Assembly (NCBI RefSeq): GCF_002896555.1 | Contig: NZ_MNLH01000001.1 | Location: 372,001-436,000, forward strand | DNA: 64,000 nucleotides | From: Gardnerella coleohominis | GTDB taxonomy: Bacteria; Actinomycetota; Actinomycetes; Actinomycetales; Bifidobacteriaceae | Direction: 5' to 3' | In this document: positions 10,472-19,085 of the stretch, piece after piece | Numbering within the stretch: position 1 is the stretch's first letter | Layout of the letters: every line of letters begins with the position of its first letter | Made by a program: the position numbers and the translations under genes | Notes under the pieces: model-generated | The model's input: only the letters and a program-made list of their open reading frames with translations | The model's database searches: none | Told to the model about the DNA's origin: nothing

Positions 10472-11044
10472 ATGGGTACTTTAAGTAATTCTCTGCACAG
10501 CACAGATGCTAATTCTTCAAACTATTGGTCAACAAAAAGAATCGCGCAATACGCATTGTTCGTAGCTTTATCTATGGCAGTTAGCTTCATAGAATTCCCT
10601 ATTACTCCAGTTAGCTATCTTAAATACGATCCTTCAGGAATTGTATGCCTCGTAGCAGGATTCGCATACGGACCTGCAGCTGCAGCAATAGTAAGCATAC
10701 TTGGATTTGCACCACACTTATTCACAAATCCATTAGGAACAATAATGGCAGTGCTAGTCTCATTTGGATTCTCAGTTACCGCAGCATTTATCTACAAAAA
10801 AATGCACACAAAAAAGGGAGCTGCACTAAGTCTTATCTTTGGATCTGTAGTTGCTATTATTATCGCAATCGTTGGAAATCTTATTATTACTCCTCTTTAC
10901 GCTCCTCACATGCATGTTGCTGATGTTGCATCACTTATTCTTCCAGTTTTATTGCCGTTTAATGTTATTAAACTTGCTTTGCACGTAGTAATAACAATTA
11001 TTATTTATAAGCCAATTTCTAAATTACTTCATAAAGTTAATTAA
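10472..11044 (+). CDS. ribU: RibU, riboflavin ECF transporter S component
   Basis: Substrate-binding membrane protein for riboflavin uptake, working with an ECF energizing module. The 190-residue protein has about six hydrophobic helices, with the family-typical opening STKRIAQYALFVALSMAVSF and GIVCLVAGFAYGPAAA. I start it at ATG 10472, which follows GGAGG; an in-frame extension upstream runs through the riboswitch and is not coding. The FMN riboswitch fixes the substrate as riboflavin or FMN precursor. The fused ECF module gene begins 15 bp downstream, so both are probably one riboswitch-controlled operon. Confidence 0.93.
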   Translation: MGTLSNSLHSTDANSSNYWSTKRIAQYALFVALSMAVSFIEFPITPVSYLKYDPSGIVCLVAGFAYGPAAAAIVSILGFAPHLFTNPLGTIMAVLVSFGFSVTAAFIYKKMHTKKGAALSLIFGSVVAIIIAIVGNLIITPLYAPHMHVADVASLILPVLLPFNVIKLALHVVITIIIYKPISKLLHKVN

Positions 11045-11059
11045 CTATCGCAGACAAAC

Positions 11060-13543
11060 ATGCGTAACATAAATACGAACTGTAGTACGACTGGCAATAC
11101 GAGCTGTAATACAAACGTAAATACGAATTGCATTACAGCTTGTAATACAACCGGCATTAGCAGAATCGCAAGTCGCAGTAATACAAACGCAAGTCAAGAA
11201 ATCAAAGCTGACTTTACTACTCCAGTAATACTGCGAGATATTTGCTTTAGCTACGATAATGGCAATACTTGGATTCTTAATAATGTGAATCTAACTATTA
11301 ATTCCGGCGAGCGCGTGGCAATTGTTGGAGCTAACGGTTCTGGAAAATCGACATTGTCGAAAATTATTTCCGGCCTTACAGCACCAGATAGTGGTTACGT
11401 ACATCTATGCGGAGAAAAAGTTTTTGATAATACTACTGCTCACTCTTTAGCATATAAAGAAGCAAGAAAGCATATCGGCACGCTATTTCAAAGTCCGGAA
11501 GATCAAATTATTACTACTGTTGTTGAAGATGATATTGCTTTTGGGCTAGAAAACTTGCAAATTCCGCGCGAAAAAATGCAAAATCGTATTAGCAAAGCTT
11601 TACAAGCTATTCACATGGAAAATAAACGTTATGCAAACCCTAGTTCTATGAGCGGTGGCCAACAACAAAAAATTGCTCTGGCATCCTCTATTGCCATGAA
11701 TTCTCAATTACTTGTTCTTGATGAGCCAACTTCTATGCTTGATACATATTCGCGTAAAAGCGTTGATGATCTACTAAATAATTTGCACAAAAATGGCACT
11801 AGCATCGTTCAAATTACACATAGTCTTGAAGAATGCAAAAATGCAAATCGCATACTTTTATTAGAAAATAGCAAACTGAAAGAAATTAGTTTTGAAGATT
11901 TAGAAACTCATTTTTCGAATATTAATTCAGCGAATAATAATTTCATCAAAATCAGCGAACGCAAAAATTCAACTGAGAATAGCAATTGCGTAAATAAATC
12001 TGACGATGCTATAAAAATTTCTAATCTAACTGTTAAATATGATAAAACTTCGCCAGCTGTTATTGACGATTATTCACTCACTGTTAAAAGTGGCGAAATC
12101 GTTGCAATAATAAGCAAAAATGGAAGTGGAAAATCAACTCTTGCTAAAACTATTTGCGGATTGTTAAAAGCCGATTCCGGAACCATAACAGTTGATGGCA
12201 TACCAGTAACTGGAAAAACTTCTCGCGATGATCGACGTAAATTGCGCAGCACTATTGGTTACGTTATGCAACTTCCAGAACAACAACTTTTTGCCGATAC
12301 AGTACGAAATGATGTTGCTTATGGCCCACAAAATTTTGGATTAAAAGGCGATGCTCTTAAAAGACGTGTGGATGAAACTCTGCGTTTACTGCATATTGAG
12401 GATTTGGCTGAAAAATCACCTTTTGCTCTTTCTGGAGGCCAGCAACGACTTGTTGCAATAGCAGGAGTACTCGCATGCAAACCACGCGTGCTTGTATTGG
12501 ATGAACCAACTGCAGGATTGGATTTTGAAGCAGCATCGCGCATTCTAGATATTCTCTACACTTTGCACAATCAAGGCGTGACAATAGTGCTTATTACGCA
12601 TAATATTCAGGAAGCGAAAGCTTTAGGAGCACGAATTGTAAGTATTGAGCAAAGCGGAAATAAAAATAATCAAGTAGATAAAAATCATCAAGTAGATAAA
12701 AATAAAGTATATAAAAATCAAAAAGACAAGCGCAAAAATACAAGCAATATCAAGCCAGCAGAACGACCAGAAAAATCACTACTCGCATATTTTGATCCTC
12801 GAGTAACTTTATTTTCTTGCTTTATCATTATGCTAAGCGCTTTTAGTATTACTAACTATACGCAATTAACAATCCTAGCAATAGCAACAATTTTGCTCAC
12901 TTTTATAGCAAGAATATCACTTATAAAACTGTTATCTTCACTTCATATGATTATCGCAGTATTTATTTTTTCAGGCTTGCTTAATATTCTTTCAGTTCGA
13001 ACTGGTACAGTACTCGCAAACATTGCAACTATTCCAATAACTAGTGACGGAATTAATTATTCAATACTTTTTGCAACACGATTTTCACTCGTTATTATTA
13101 TTGGCGCTATTGTAGTGCTCACTATGAGTCAGACAGTACTTACTGAATCTTGCGCACGCCTACTTTCACCGCTTAAACATATATGCATACCAACTCAGGA
13201 AATATCTCTTATCATGAGCCTGGCAATGCGATTTTTACCAACGCTCGCATCTGAAGCTCACGCTGTTGCACTAGCACAAATCGCACGCGGAAGCAGTATT
13301 CACGACGGATCATTTAAGCAAAGAATACATGCCATAACGGCTATAATAGTGCCAGGATTTGCTAGCGTAATTCGCCATGCAGATACGCTTGCACTCGCAT
13401 TAGACTCACGATGCTACACACCTGGAGCTAAAAGAACTCACTTACATACTTGGAGAGTGCGCATAAAAGATATAGCGTTATTGGTAACTTCTCTAATAAT
13501 TGTGAGCGCGATTATTGCTTGCAAAATATTGTATTTATACTAA
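11060..13543 (+). CDS. Fused ECF module: EcfA-EcfA'-EcfT
   Basis: Energizing module of an ECF vitamin transporter in a single 827-residue chain. ATPase 1 has Walker A ANGSGKST near residue 92 and MSGGQQQKIALA near 196; ATPase 2 has KNGSGKST near 353 and LSGGQQRLVAIA near 457; a Lys/Asn/Asp-rich linker (about 535-570) leads to an EcfT transmembrane domain from about 575, with about five helices and the coupling-helix region (AMRFLPTLASEA, AQIARGS near 730-750). These are normally three proteins. The first ~45 residues are an Asn/Thr/Cys-rich repeat from a tandem DNA repeat and no good ribosome site precedes ATG 11060, so the true start may be later or translation may be coupled to ribU. Confidence 0.9.
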   Translation: MRNINTNCSTTGNTSCNTNVNTNCITACNTTGISRIASRSNTNASQEIKADFTTPVILRDICFSYDNGNTWILNNVNLTINSGERVAIVGANGSGKSTLSKIISGLTAPDSGYVHLCGEKVFDNTTAHSLAYKEARKHIGTLFQSPEDQIITTVVEDDIAFGLENLQIPREKMQNRISKALQAIHMENKRYANPSSMSGGQQQKIALASSIAMNSQLLVLDEPTSMLDTYSRKSVDDLLNNLHKNGTSIVQITHSLEECKNANRILLLENSKLKEISFEDLETHFSNINSANNNFIKISERKNSTENSNCVNKSDDAIKISNLTVKYDKTSPAVIDDYSLTVKSGEIVAIISKNGSGKSTLAKTICGLLKADSGTITVDGIPVTGKTSRDDRRKLRSTIGYVMQLPEQQLFADTVRNDVAYGPQNFGLKGDALKRRVDETLRLLHIEDLAEKSPFALSGGQQRLVAIAGVLACKPRVLVLDEPTAGLDFEAASRILDILYTLHNQGVTIVLITHNIQEAKALGARIVSIEQSGNKNNQVDKNHQVDKNKVYKNQKDKRKNTSNIKPAERPEKSLLAYFDPRVTLFSCFIIMLSAFSITNYTQLTILAIATILLTFIARISLIKLLSSLHMIIAVFIFSGLLNILSVRTGTVLANIATIPITSDGINYSILFATRFSLVIIIGAIVVLTMSQTVLTESCARLLSPLKHICIPTQEISLIMSLAMRFLPTLASEAHAVALAQIARGSSIHDGSFKQRIHAITAIIVPGFASVIRHADTLALALDSRCYTPGAKRTHLHTWRVRIKDIALLVTSLIIVSAIIACKILYLY

Positions 13544-13659
13544 ACTTTCCGAACATTTCACATTTTTCAGCAAACGCAATACATAAGTGTCTACTAAAAT
13601 ATGCATACACTTACAAAATTTTCCCATCTAATGTTGCTGCAAATCGAAGGAGCTTAAAG

Positions 13660-13791
13660 TTGCAAGTGCGCGTTAAGATTCTTTCTGATGGTGCTGAGTT
13701 GTCGGAGTTTCTCTCATCGCAAGATTTTTACATTGCTCTAAGAGAAACTTCGACAGCTCTTGGCATGTTTAGTCTTTTAATCTTCGGTTAA
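13660..13791 (+). CDS. Possible 43-residue small protein
   Basis: TTG at 13660 lies seven bases after AAGGAG and opens 43 codons ending at a TAA inside a terminator hairpin. The product has no recognisable domain; its C-terminus is hydrophobic (LGMFSLLIFG). The open frame extends upstream but without another ribosome site. A 19-bp dyad runs through the ORF. It may instead be a non-coding transcript. Confidence 0.3.
   Translation: MQVRVKILSDGAELSEFLSSQDFYIALRETSTALGMFSLLIFG
13698..13759. other. 19-bp inverted repeat (long hairpin)
   Basis: GAGTTGTCGGAGTTTCTCT at 13698-13716 pairs with AGAGAAACTTCGACAGCTC at 13741-13759 with one mismatch and one G-U, around a 24-nt loop. It lies just before a terminator hairpin, in 486 bp between the ECF gene and yhbY. 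Confidence 0.7.
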
Positions 13792-13808
13792 TCACCGAGA
13801 TTTTTCGA
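13779..13808 (+). terminator. Rho-independent terminator
   Basis: AATCTTCGGT pairs with CACCGAGATT (one mismatch) around a short loop, followed by TTTTCGATTTTT. It ends whatever is transcribed from the ECF operon or the small ORF. A further GC-rich dyad (GGCGAG ... CTCGCC, about 13825-13859) follows. Confidence 0.75.
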
Positions 13809-14029
13809 TTTTTCTTGCTCTCTCGGCGAGTCACCATCTAGCGACGCTGAGGCTCGCCTCTTTCGCTGCGAAAAATCTTAAATCTCTGCCTAACTGGTAG
13901 AAAATCATACTTTGTAAATGAATCTATGCAGCAATTCGCAATATACTGTATAATCCGTTAAGCACTTAGTACTAAGTATGAATACTTTTGAGATTACCAA
14001 TACTTTTACTTTTATTGAAAGGACTACTT

Positions 14030-14335
14030 ATGGCATTGACAAAGAAGCAGATTAAGCAGCTTCGCGCGCTCGCTAATACGCTTAGCCCACTTTTATACGT
14101 TGGCAAGAACGATATTACTGATGCAGCAGTTAAGCAGGCAGACGAGACCATGCAGCATCATGAACTCATGAAGTGCGCTGTGCAAGATGGTTCCGGATTA
14201 AGCGCTAAAGAAGCTGCTGATGCACTTGCTGAAAAGCTCGGAGCCGAAGTCGTGCAAGTAATCGGAAATCGTTTTGTACTTTTCCGCGTCTCCACATTAG
14301 ACAACGTTGAGCATATTGTGCTCGTGCGCGAATAA
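14030..14335 (+). CDS. yhbY: YhbY, CRS1-YhbY (CRM) RNA-binding protein
   Basis: Small ribosome-assembly-associated RNA-binding protein of 101 residues. It opens ALTKKQIKQLRALANTLSPL and carries the family's VGKNDI loop near residue 23, then the ELMKCAV strand and NRFVLFR near the C-terminus, all typical of the CRM domain. ATG 14030 follows AAAGGA by seven bases; an upstream in-frame extension has no ribosome site. Single gene with its own terminator; last conserved chromosomal gene before the prophage remnant. Confidence 0.93.
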   Translation: MALTKKQIKQLRALANTLSPLLYVGKNDITDAAVKQADETMQHHELMKCAVQDGSGLSAKEAADALAEKLGAEVVQVIGNRFVLFRVSTLDNVEHIVLVRE

Positions 14336-14385
14336 AACTCTCTCTTAATATTTTATATTTTTGCGATACTTCGTAAATAAAAATG

Positions 14386-14450
14386 CTCCATGATTCTAAG
14401 GCTTATTCATAATCAATTTGATAGCCAAGCGAATCGTGGAGAATTTTTGT
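14386..14450 (+). terminator. Terminator after yhbY
   Basis: CTCCATGATTC (14386-14396) pairs with GAATCGTGGAG (14431-14441) with an inner GGCT/AGCC pair, followed by AATTTTTGT. Fifty bases downstream of the yhbY stop. Confidence 0.85.
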
Positions 14451-14472
14451 ATTTAACACCATTAAGCTCTAA

Positions 14473-14494
14473 ATCTTGGGGTTATAGGCCAAAA
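14473..14494. mobile_element. Probable insertion-sequence end
   Basis: ATCTTGGGGTTATAGGCCAAAA lies on the 3' side of the leftward transposase fragment. The same 15-mer core, GGTTATAGGCCAAAA, occurs inverted at 44132-44147. The pair behaves like terminal inverted repeats of one IS type. Inferred from position and the inverted match only. Confidence 0.45.
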
Positions 14495-14551
14495 AGTGCG
14501 TAAAGCTAAGCTGATGAATATTCTTGAAATAGGAGTAATCAGCTTAGCTTT

Positions 14552-14872
14552 TTAATAACTACTGGTAGTATTCACGACTCTTATGGAACTCATTCCAATC
14601 AACACCAGTACCATACTTGCTGGTATTCCAAATACTTCAGATAATCCCTGCTCAGAACGCTCCCAAGCTTGCTGATAAAGTTGTTCTATACATTCACTAG
14701 TAAAAGAATTAGCGATTATCCAAGACTTATCTTGTGGCTCATTTGTGTTTAAATAACACCACCAGCATACAGCATGTATACGTTTTAACAAGCTTAATCC
14801 ACGATGATTACGTAGCATATCACGAATTCTACTATTCATTGATTCAATAGCATTATTAGTTGGTGGAATAGG
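14552..14872 (-). pseudogene. Transposase C-terminal fragment
   Basis: The reverse strand encodes about 106 residues starting mid-gene at PTNNAIESMNSRIRDMLR, a pattern typical of the C-terminal catalytic Glu region of DDE transposases (NxxES), with RGLSLLKRIHAVCWWCY following. No N-terminal DDE domain exists in the window; the frame is cut exactly where the phage portal fragment begins on the other strand (14873). I read it as the 3' remnant of an IS whose insertion or deletion removed the left part of the prophage. Exact IS family unknown (IS1249/IS256-like are candidates). Confidence 0.75.
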
Positions 14873-15022
14873 ATGAGTGCAAACGATATTAGACAGTTAG
14901 AAAACTTGGATAAGATTCCCGCCTGTGAGGGTGGTGACTTGTATTTGATTAACGGTAACATGCTCCCACTTAACCGTGCGGGAGCGTTCAATGTAATTGG
15001 TAGAAATAAGTTAGGTGATTAA
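14873..15022 (+). pseudogene. Phage portal protein, C-terminal fragment
   Basis: Forty-nine codons from ATG 14873 to TAA 15022. The product matches the end of HK97-type portal proteins: DIRQLENLDKIP, then EGGDLYLINGNMLPL and a Gly/Asn tail. A complete portal is about 400 residues, so some 350 are missing. It sits immediately upstream of the protease and capsid genes, where a portal belongs, and directly against the transposase fragment. ATG is likely fortuitous. Confidence 0.75.
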
Positions 15023-15039
15023 GCTGAATTTGTGTCTTG

Positions 15040-15073
15040 ATAATATTAATATAACATGTTATATTAATATTAT
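15040..15073. promoter_or_regulatory. Perfect 34-bp palindrome
   Basis: A perfect dyad centred on ACATGT with 17-bp AT-rich arms (arm ends TTAATATAACA). It separates the portal fragment from the secreted-protein gene and could be a terminator, a regulator-binding site, or both. Confidence 0.8.
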
Positions 15074-15251
15074 TTTATTATAACTGTTTAGACAGTGAAT
15101 GAATCATTTAGGCAACGAAGACATAACGAATTATCTTAACGTTAAGCGAAAAATAGAATCTAATCTCTATGGATACTTAACTAAGATAATATCCTACACT
15201 ATGAGAGTATACAGCGAATTAAGAATATAGAATTCTAGGAGGCGTAATACT

Positions 15252-16019
15252 ATGTCTAAGAAAAAAATGTATATTTCGCTAGGAACTTTACTTTTATTGG
15301 TTCTATTTGTATTTACTGGAATTTTTATTATTGGAAATAATCCAGCATCAAAGAATAGTGGGAATATAGCTAATAAATTGATGCCAGTAAACGTAGCTTA
15401 TGCTGAAACGTTAGATGATATAAAGGGATCCATGAATAAGTTGATGGTGGAATTAGAAACTGAGACGAAGACTAATCCACAAGTGGCTATGCAGGCACAT
15501 CCAGGAAAGTTTATTAGGAATTCTAAAAACTATCAAAGAATATTGAAACTGGGACTGAAGGCAATTAAACCTCTTTACGATGCTATTTATGATAGTAGAG
15601 ATGCTGGATGCTATGAATATATTCTAGCTATGGCTATTGAAGACATAACTGGCGAAAAGTTTGTTTACAATTCTGACTATGGTTGGAAAAATTCGTTAGA
15701 GTTTAGGATGGCTTATGACGAAAAAGTAAACAATACAAGGTTTAATGTTGAAAGAATCAGTAATAATGAAACTTTGAATGATCATGACCGAACTCAGAAA
15801 TTTAAGGAATTAGGGATTTTTGCAGTTTCTGATTTAATTAAAGAGTATAGGAAAAGTGATTCCAAAGTTTCTAAACCATCGATATTAGAAGCTGTTAAGG
15901 GAATTACTAGTAAGTATAAAGAACTTGCAATAACGGAAAGAACTCCAACTGAGAGTATTCTAGATGAAACACAATTATTTGATTCTCTAGTTTCCTTAAA
16001 TGGAAGAGCATACAAGTAA
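15252..16019 (+). CDS. Secreted protein, prophage cargo (moron)
   Basis: A 255-residue exported protein placed between portal and protease genes where phages usually have none. Residues 1-5 are MSKKK, a hydrophobic helix follows (about 8-28), and a signal-peptidase-like site AYA-E occurs near 51. The mature part has a HEAT-like helix (RILKLGLKAIKPLYDAI) followed by an YILAMAIEDITG segment and a conserved-looking DYGWKN. Strong GGAGG before ATG 15252. It has its own upstream palindrome and its own terminator (16080-16112), so it can be expressed independently of the lytic genes. Function unknown; an effect on the lysogen's surface or on other phages is a guess. Confidence 0.75.
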   Translation: MSKKKMYISLGTLLLLVLFVFTGIFIIGNNPASKNSGNIANKLMPVNVAYAETLDDIKGSMNKLMVELETETKTNPQVAMQAHPGKFIRNSKNYQRILKLGLKAIKPLYDAIYDSRDAGCYEYILAMAIEDITGEKFVYNSDYGWKNSLEFRMAYDEKVNNTRFNVERISNNETLNDHDRTQKFKELGIFAVSDLIKEYRKSDSKVSKPSILEAVKGITSKYKELAITERTPTESILDETQLFDSLVSLNGRAYK

Positions 16020-16079
16020 GGTGGATTATTTAACTGTAAAGCTAGTTCTTTAGGTATTATATGAGTGTTATACGAACAT

Positions 16080-16113
16080 GAAGCGACCAAGAAAATCTTG
16101 GTCGCTTCTTTAT
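16080..16113 (+). terminator. Terminator of the secreted-protein unit
   Basis: GAAGCGACCAAG (16080-16091) pairs perfectly with CTTGGTCGCTTC (16097-16108), followed by TTTAT. Immediately before the protease ribosome site. Confidence 0.93.
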
Positions 16114-16135
16114 ATAAGAGAGGAGGAAAAAGGTA

Positions 16136-16879
16136 ATGAGGAAGTTTTGGCAGTGGAAAAACCAAAAGGAAAACAATGAGACTAATGAGAATAATGAGAT
16201 TTTTGAGAGGACACTGTTTCTTAACGGTACGATTGCTGAAGAATCATGGTTTGATGATGATATTACACCACAACTTTTTAAAGACGAGTTAAACGCTGGT
16301 AGTGGAAATATTACCGTGTGGATTAACTCACCTGGCGGCGATTGTGTGGCTGCGGCACAAATCTATAACATGCTCATGGATTACAAGGGTTGTGTGACGG
16401 TCAAGATTGATGGGATTGCAGCTTCGGCTGCATCAGTGATTGCTATGGCTGGGACAAAGGTTTATATGAGCCCGGTGTCAATGCTTATGATTCATAATCC
16501 TATGACTGTTGCTTTTGGAAACAGAAGCGAAATGGAAAAAGCAATATCAATGCTTGATGAGGTCAAAGAGTCCATTATTAACGCTTACGAGATTAAAACA
16601 GGGCTTAACCGTGTGAAACTCTCGCATTTAATGGATTCGGAAACGTGGATGGATGCTAACAAGGCGGTAGAACTCGGGTTCGCGGACGGTGTTTTAACTA
16701 GAGGTGAAACCACTGATATTGGCATACCACAAGTTTCAACATTGTATTCAAAATTAAGCGTGCAAAACACGTTATTGGAAAAAATATCTAAAGCCTGCCG
16801 GATAAGCGGTAAGGAAACAAACAATATTAGTGCAGACGATCTTATGGATCGTCTTTTTTTAATCAAAAATTGGAGGTAA
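16136..16879 (+). CDS. ClpP-type prohead protease
   Basis: Capsid maturation protease of 247 residues, ClpP/S49 fold. INSPGGDCVAAAQIYNML marks the oxyanion-loop strand, the nucleophile Ser lies in IAASAASVIAM near residue 97, and the catalytic His in MLMIHNPM near 120; Asp is likely in the region around 170. It cleaves scaffold from the capsid precursor during head assembly. AGGAGG precedes ATG 16136. Its stop lies three bases before the capsid start, so the two are translationally linked. Confidence 0.92.
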   Translation: MRKFWQWKNQKENNETNENNEIFERTLFLNGTIAEESWFDDDITPQLFKDELNAGSGNITVWINSPGGDCVAAAQIYNMLMDYKGCVTVKIDGIAASAASVIAMAGTKVYMSPVSMLMIHNPMTVAFGNRSEMEKAISMLDEVKESIINAYEIKTGLNRVKLSHLMDSETWMDANKAVELGFADGVLTRGETTDIGIPQVSTLYSKLSVQNTLLEKISKACRISGKETNNISADDLMDRLFLIKNWR

Positions 16880-16881
16880 AC

Positions 16882-18066
16882 ATGATGAACACTATTTCAA
16901 ACATGGTTGAGAAACGTAATAAGGCTTGGCAGGGTGCAAAAGCTTTCCTTGAGTCTAAACGTGACAAGGACGGGCTTATTTCAGAAGAAGACGCGAAAAC
17001 CTATGATGAGATGGAAGCGAAAGTGAAAGCTTACAGTAAGGAAATTGAACGCTTGGAACAGATGGAAAAAATGGATAAGGAGCTTTCAAAACCAACATCT
17101 GAGGCGATTGTTGCAAAACCTATGAAAACAGGTGTGAACCTTGAAAAACAAGGTCGTGCGCGTGACGAGTATAAGCAGGCAATGCTTACAGCTCTTAGAA
17201 GTAATTTTAAACGAGTCGATAACGTGTTGCAGGAAGGCGTGGACGCTGACGGCGGGTATCTTGTGCCGGAAGAATACGATAATCGTCTGATTGAAACGTT
17301 GAAAGAAGAAAACATTATTCGCTCTCTTGCTACCACGATTACCACTAGTGGAGAGCATAAGATTAATGTTGCGATGAGTGATCCTGCAGCAGCTTGGATT
17401 GAAGAAGGCGCAAGCCTTAACTTTGGGGATTCCAAGTTCGCGCAAATCCTGCTTGACGCTCATAAGCTTCACGTTGCAGTAAAAGTTACTGAAGAACTCT
17501 TGCATGATAATGCGTTTAACCTCGAGAATCATCTTCTCACATCCTTCGGCATGGCGTTGGCTAACGCTGAGGAAGACGCTTTTCTTAACGGGGATGGCGT
17601 TGGAAAACCGACTGGTATTTTCAACAAGAAAGACGGCGGCACGTTCCTTAAAGAAACTACCAGTATTAAAACTGATGATCTGATTGATCTTATTCACGCT
17701 TTGAGGCGACCATACCGTAAAAACGCGAGTTTTATTATGAACGATAAAACAGTCGCGAGCATACGAAAACTTAAAGACAATAATGGCGCGTACGTTTGGC
17801 AGCCTTCATACCAGGATGATGAGCCGAACAGGATTCTCGGATACCCGGTATACACGTCTGCTTACGCGCCTGAAAACATGGTGGCTTTTGGCGACTACTC
17901 GTACTACAACATTGGCGACCGTGGTTCACGCTCGTTTAAAGAACTTACCGAACTTTTCGCTGGAAACGGCATGATAGGTTTCGTCGCTAAAGAGCGTGTA
18001 GACGGCAAACTCGTGCTTAAAGAAGCAGTACAGATTCTACCTGTTAAAACAAGCGTAGCAGCTTAA
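16882..18066 (+). CDS. Major capsid protein, HK97 fold
   Basis: Shell-forming protein of 394 residues. The first ~100 residues are charged and coiled-coil-like (delta/scaffolding domain: KRNKAWQGAKAFLES, MEAKVKAYSKEIERLE), followed by the HK97 core starting around EGVDADGGYLVPEEY near residue 120. ATG 16882 is preferred over an in-frame TTG at 16870 because GGAGG lies between them. The order protease-capsid-connector is standard for siphoviruses of Gram-positive hosts. Confidence 0.94.
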   Translation: MMNTISNMVEKRNKAWQGAKAFLESKRDKDGLISEEDAKTYDEMEAKVKAYSKEIERLEQMEKMDKELSKPTSEAIVAKPMKTGVNLEKQGRARDEYKQAMLTALRSNFKRVDNVLQEGVDADGGYLVPEEYDNRLIETLKEENIIRSLATTITTSGEHKINVAMSDPAAAWIEEGASLNFGDSKFAQILLDAHKLHVAVKVTEELLHDNAFNLENHLLTSFGMALANAEEDAFLNGDGVGKPTGIFNKKDGGTFLKETTSIKTDDLIDLIHALRRPYRKNASFIMNDKTVASIRKLKDNNGAYVWQPSYQDDEPNRILGYPVYTSAYAPENMVAFGDYSYYNIGDRGSRSFKELTELFAGNGMIGFVAKERVDGKLVLKEAVQILPVKTSVAA

Positions 18067-18096
18067 AAGACGACTAAAAGTTAAGGAGGGGTGTTG

Positions 18097-18375
18097 ATGA
18101 TAGTTACAGTCGAGGAAGCAAAAAACTATCTTAGGGTGGATAGTAAAGAAGATGATGAGCTTATCAACACCCTTATTCATTCTGCTGAAAAACTCTGCCA
18201 GGGAGTAGCTCGTAAAAACGATACTAGTTTGATTAGTGAAAACTTTGACGAGTATCGGCTCGCAGTCTTATACGCTACAGGCTACTTGTATGAGCATCGG
18301 GAAGAAGCAGACCATCACGCGCTAACTCTCACCTTACGTTCGATGCTTTTTACTGTTAGAAAAACGGGGTTTTAA
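18097..18375 (+). CDS. Head-tail connector (gp6-like)
   Basis: Ninety-two residues starting MIVTVEEAKNYLRVDSKEDDELI, the signature of phage head-tail connector gp6/QLRG proteins, a helical adaptor bound below the portal. GTG at 18091 is in frame but overlaps the AAGGAGGGG site; ATG 18097 fits spacing better. Ends directly at the next start. Confidence 0.9.
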   Translation: MIVTVEEAKNYLRVDSKEDDELINTLIHSAEKLCQGVARKNDTSLISENFDEYRLAVLYATGYLYEHREEADHHALTLTLRSMLFTVRKTGF

Positions 18376-18708
18376 ATGAGAATAAGTTTATTAAACGAGC
18401 GTATTACGCTGCTTAAAAACAGTGTTGAAGTTGATGAGGTTGGTAATCATAAGATTAAGTGGAGTAAATATTACGAGTGTTACGCCACGGTGAGTGCTGA
18501 AAGCCCATCTGAGCAGACTTCGGCGGGAAACGTGTGGGATGAGTCAAAAATAGATTTTACTATCCGCTATTCGAAAGAAACCGCTGCAATATCATCCACC
18601 AGGTATCGTGTTATTTTTCATGATACGGTTTATGAGATTTTAGGTGTTGACCACATGAATTATAAGAAGAAAAGCCTGAAACTTCACTGTAAGAGGTGTA
18701 AAAAGTGA
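18376..18708 (+). CDS. Head-tail joining protein (SPP1 gp16-like)
   Basis: A 110-residue head-completion (stopper) protein. Beta-rich; begins with RISLLNERITLLKN and contains YECYATVSAESPSEQ, then SSTRYRVIFHDTVYEILGV, as in phage head-tail adaptors that close the head after packaging. Adjacent to the connector with no gap and overlapping the next gene by four bases (GTGA). Confidence 0.9.
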   Translation: MRISLLNERITLLKNSVEVDEVGNHKIKWSKYYECYATVSAESPSEQTSAGNVWDESKIDFTIRYSKETAAISSTRYRVIFHDTVYEILGVDHMNYKKKSLKLHCKRCKK

Positions 18709-19085
18709 GCAAAGTAAGTATTGGCAGCCTCTCTAAAGAAGTTATTAGAGAGCTTAAAACTTACGCGAAAGTTACAACCGGGAAAGTAAAAGAAGCAGTA
18801 AAAACCGCTGGTAAAACAGCAAAAGAAGAAATTAACATGACAGCTCCTAAACGAACTGGAGCGTATGCGAAAAGTTGGGCGGTTAAAACATTAAGCGAAA
18901 CAGGCAGCAGGCTAGTTCTCGTAGTGCATTCTAGAAACAAGTATCAGCTTACACACTTGTTAGAGTACGGGCATGCTAAACGAGGCGGCGGACGCGTGGA
19001 AGCAAGAGCACACATTGCTGAGGCTGAAAGTAAAGCAGTACGAAGTTTTGAAAAAGAAATAGAGGAGGCGGTTAAAAATGGGTAA
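18705..19085 (+). CDS. HK97 gp10-like tail completion protein
   Basis: 126 residues, Lys/Ala-rich N-terminal helix (KTYAKVTTGKVKEAVKTAGK) and the typical TAPKRTGAYAKSWAV, LTHLLEYGHAKRGGG and AHIAEAE segments of gp10-family head-tail proteins. GTG start overlaps the previous stop, indicating translational coupling. Overlaps the next gene by eight bases. Confidence 0.9.
   Translation: MSKVSIGSLSKEVIRELKTYAKVTTGKVKEAVKTAGKTAKEEINMTAPKRTGAYAKSWAVKTLSETGSRLVLVVHSRNKYQLTHLLEYGHAKRGGGRVEARAHIAEAESKAVRSFEKEIEEAVKNG

Noticed and set aside
13450-13659. Upstream part of the 113-codon frame ending at 13791
   Set aside because: Overlaps the ECF fusion gene 3' end and has no ribosome site; only the part from 13660 is kept as a candidate.
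16870-16881. TTG start for the capsid gene
   Set aside because: Overlaps the GGAGG ribosome site; ATG 16882 fits.
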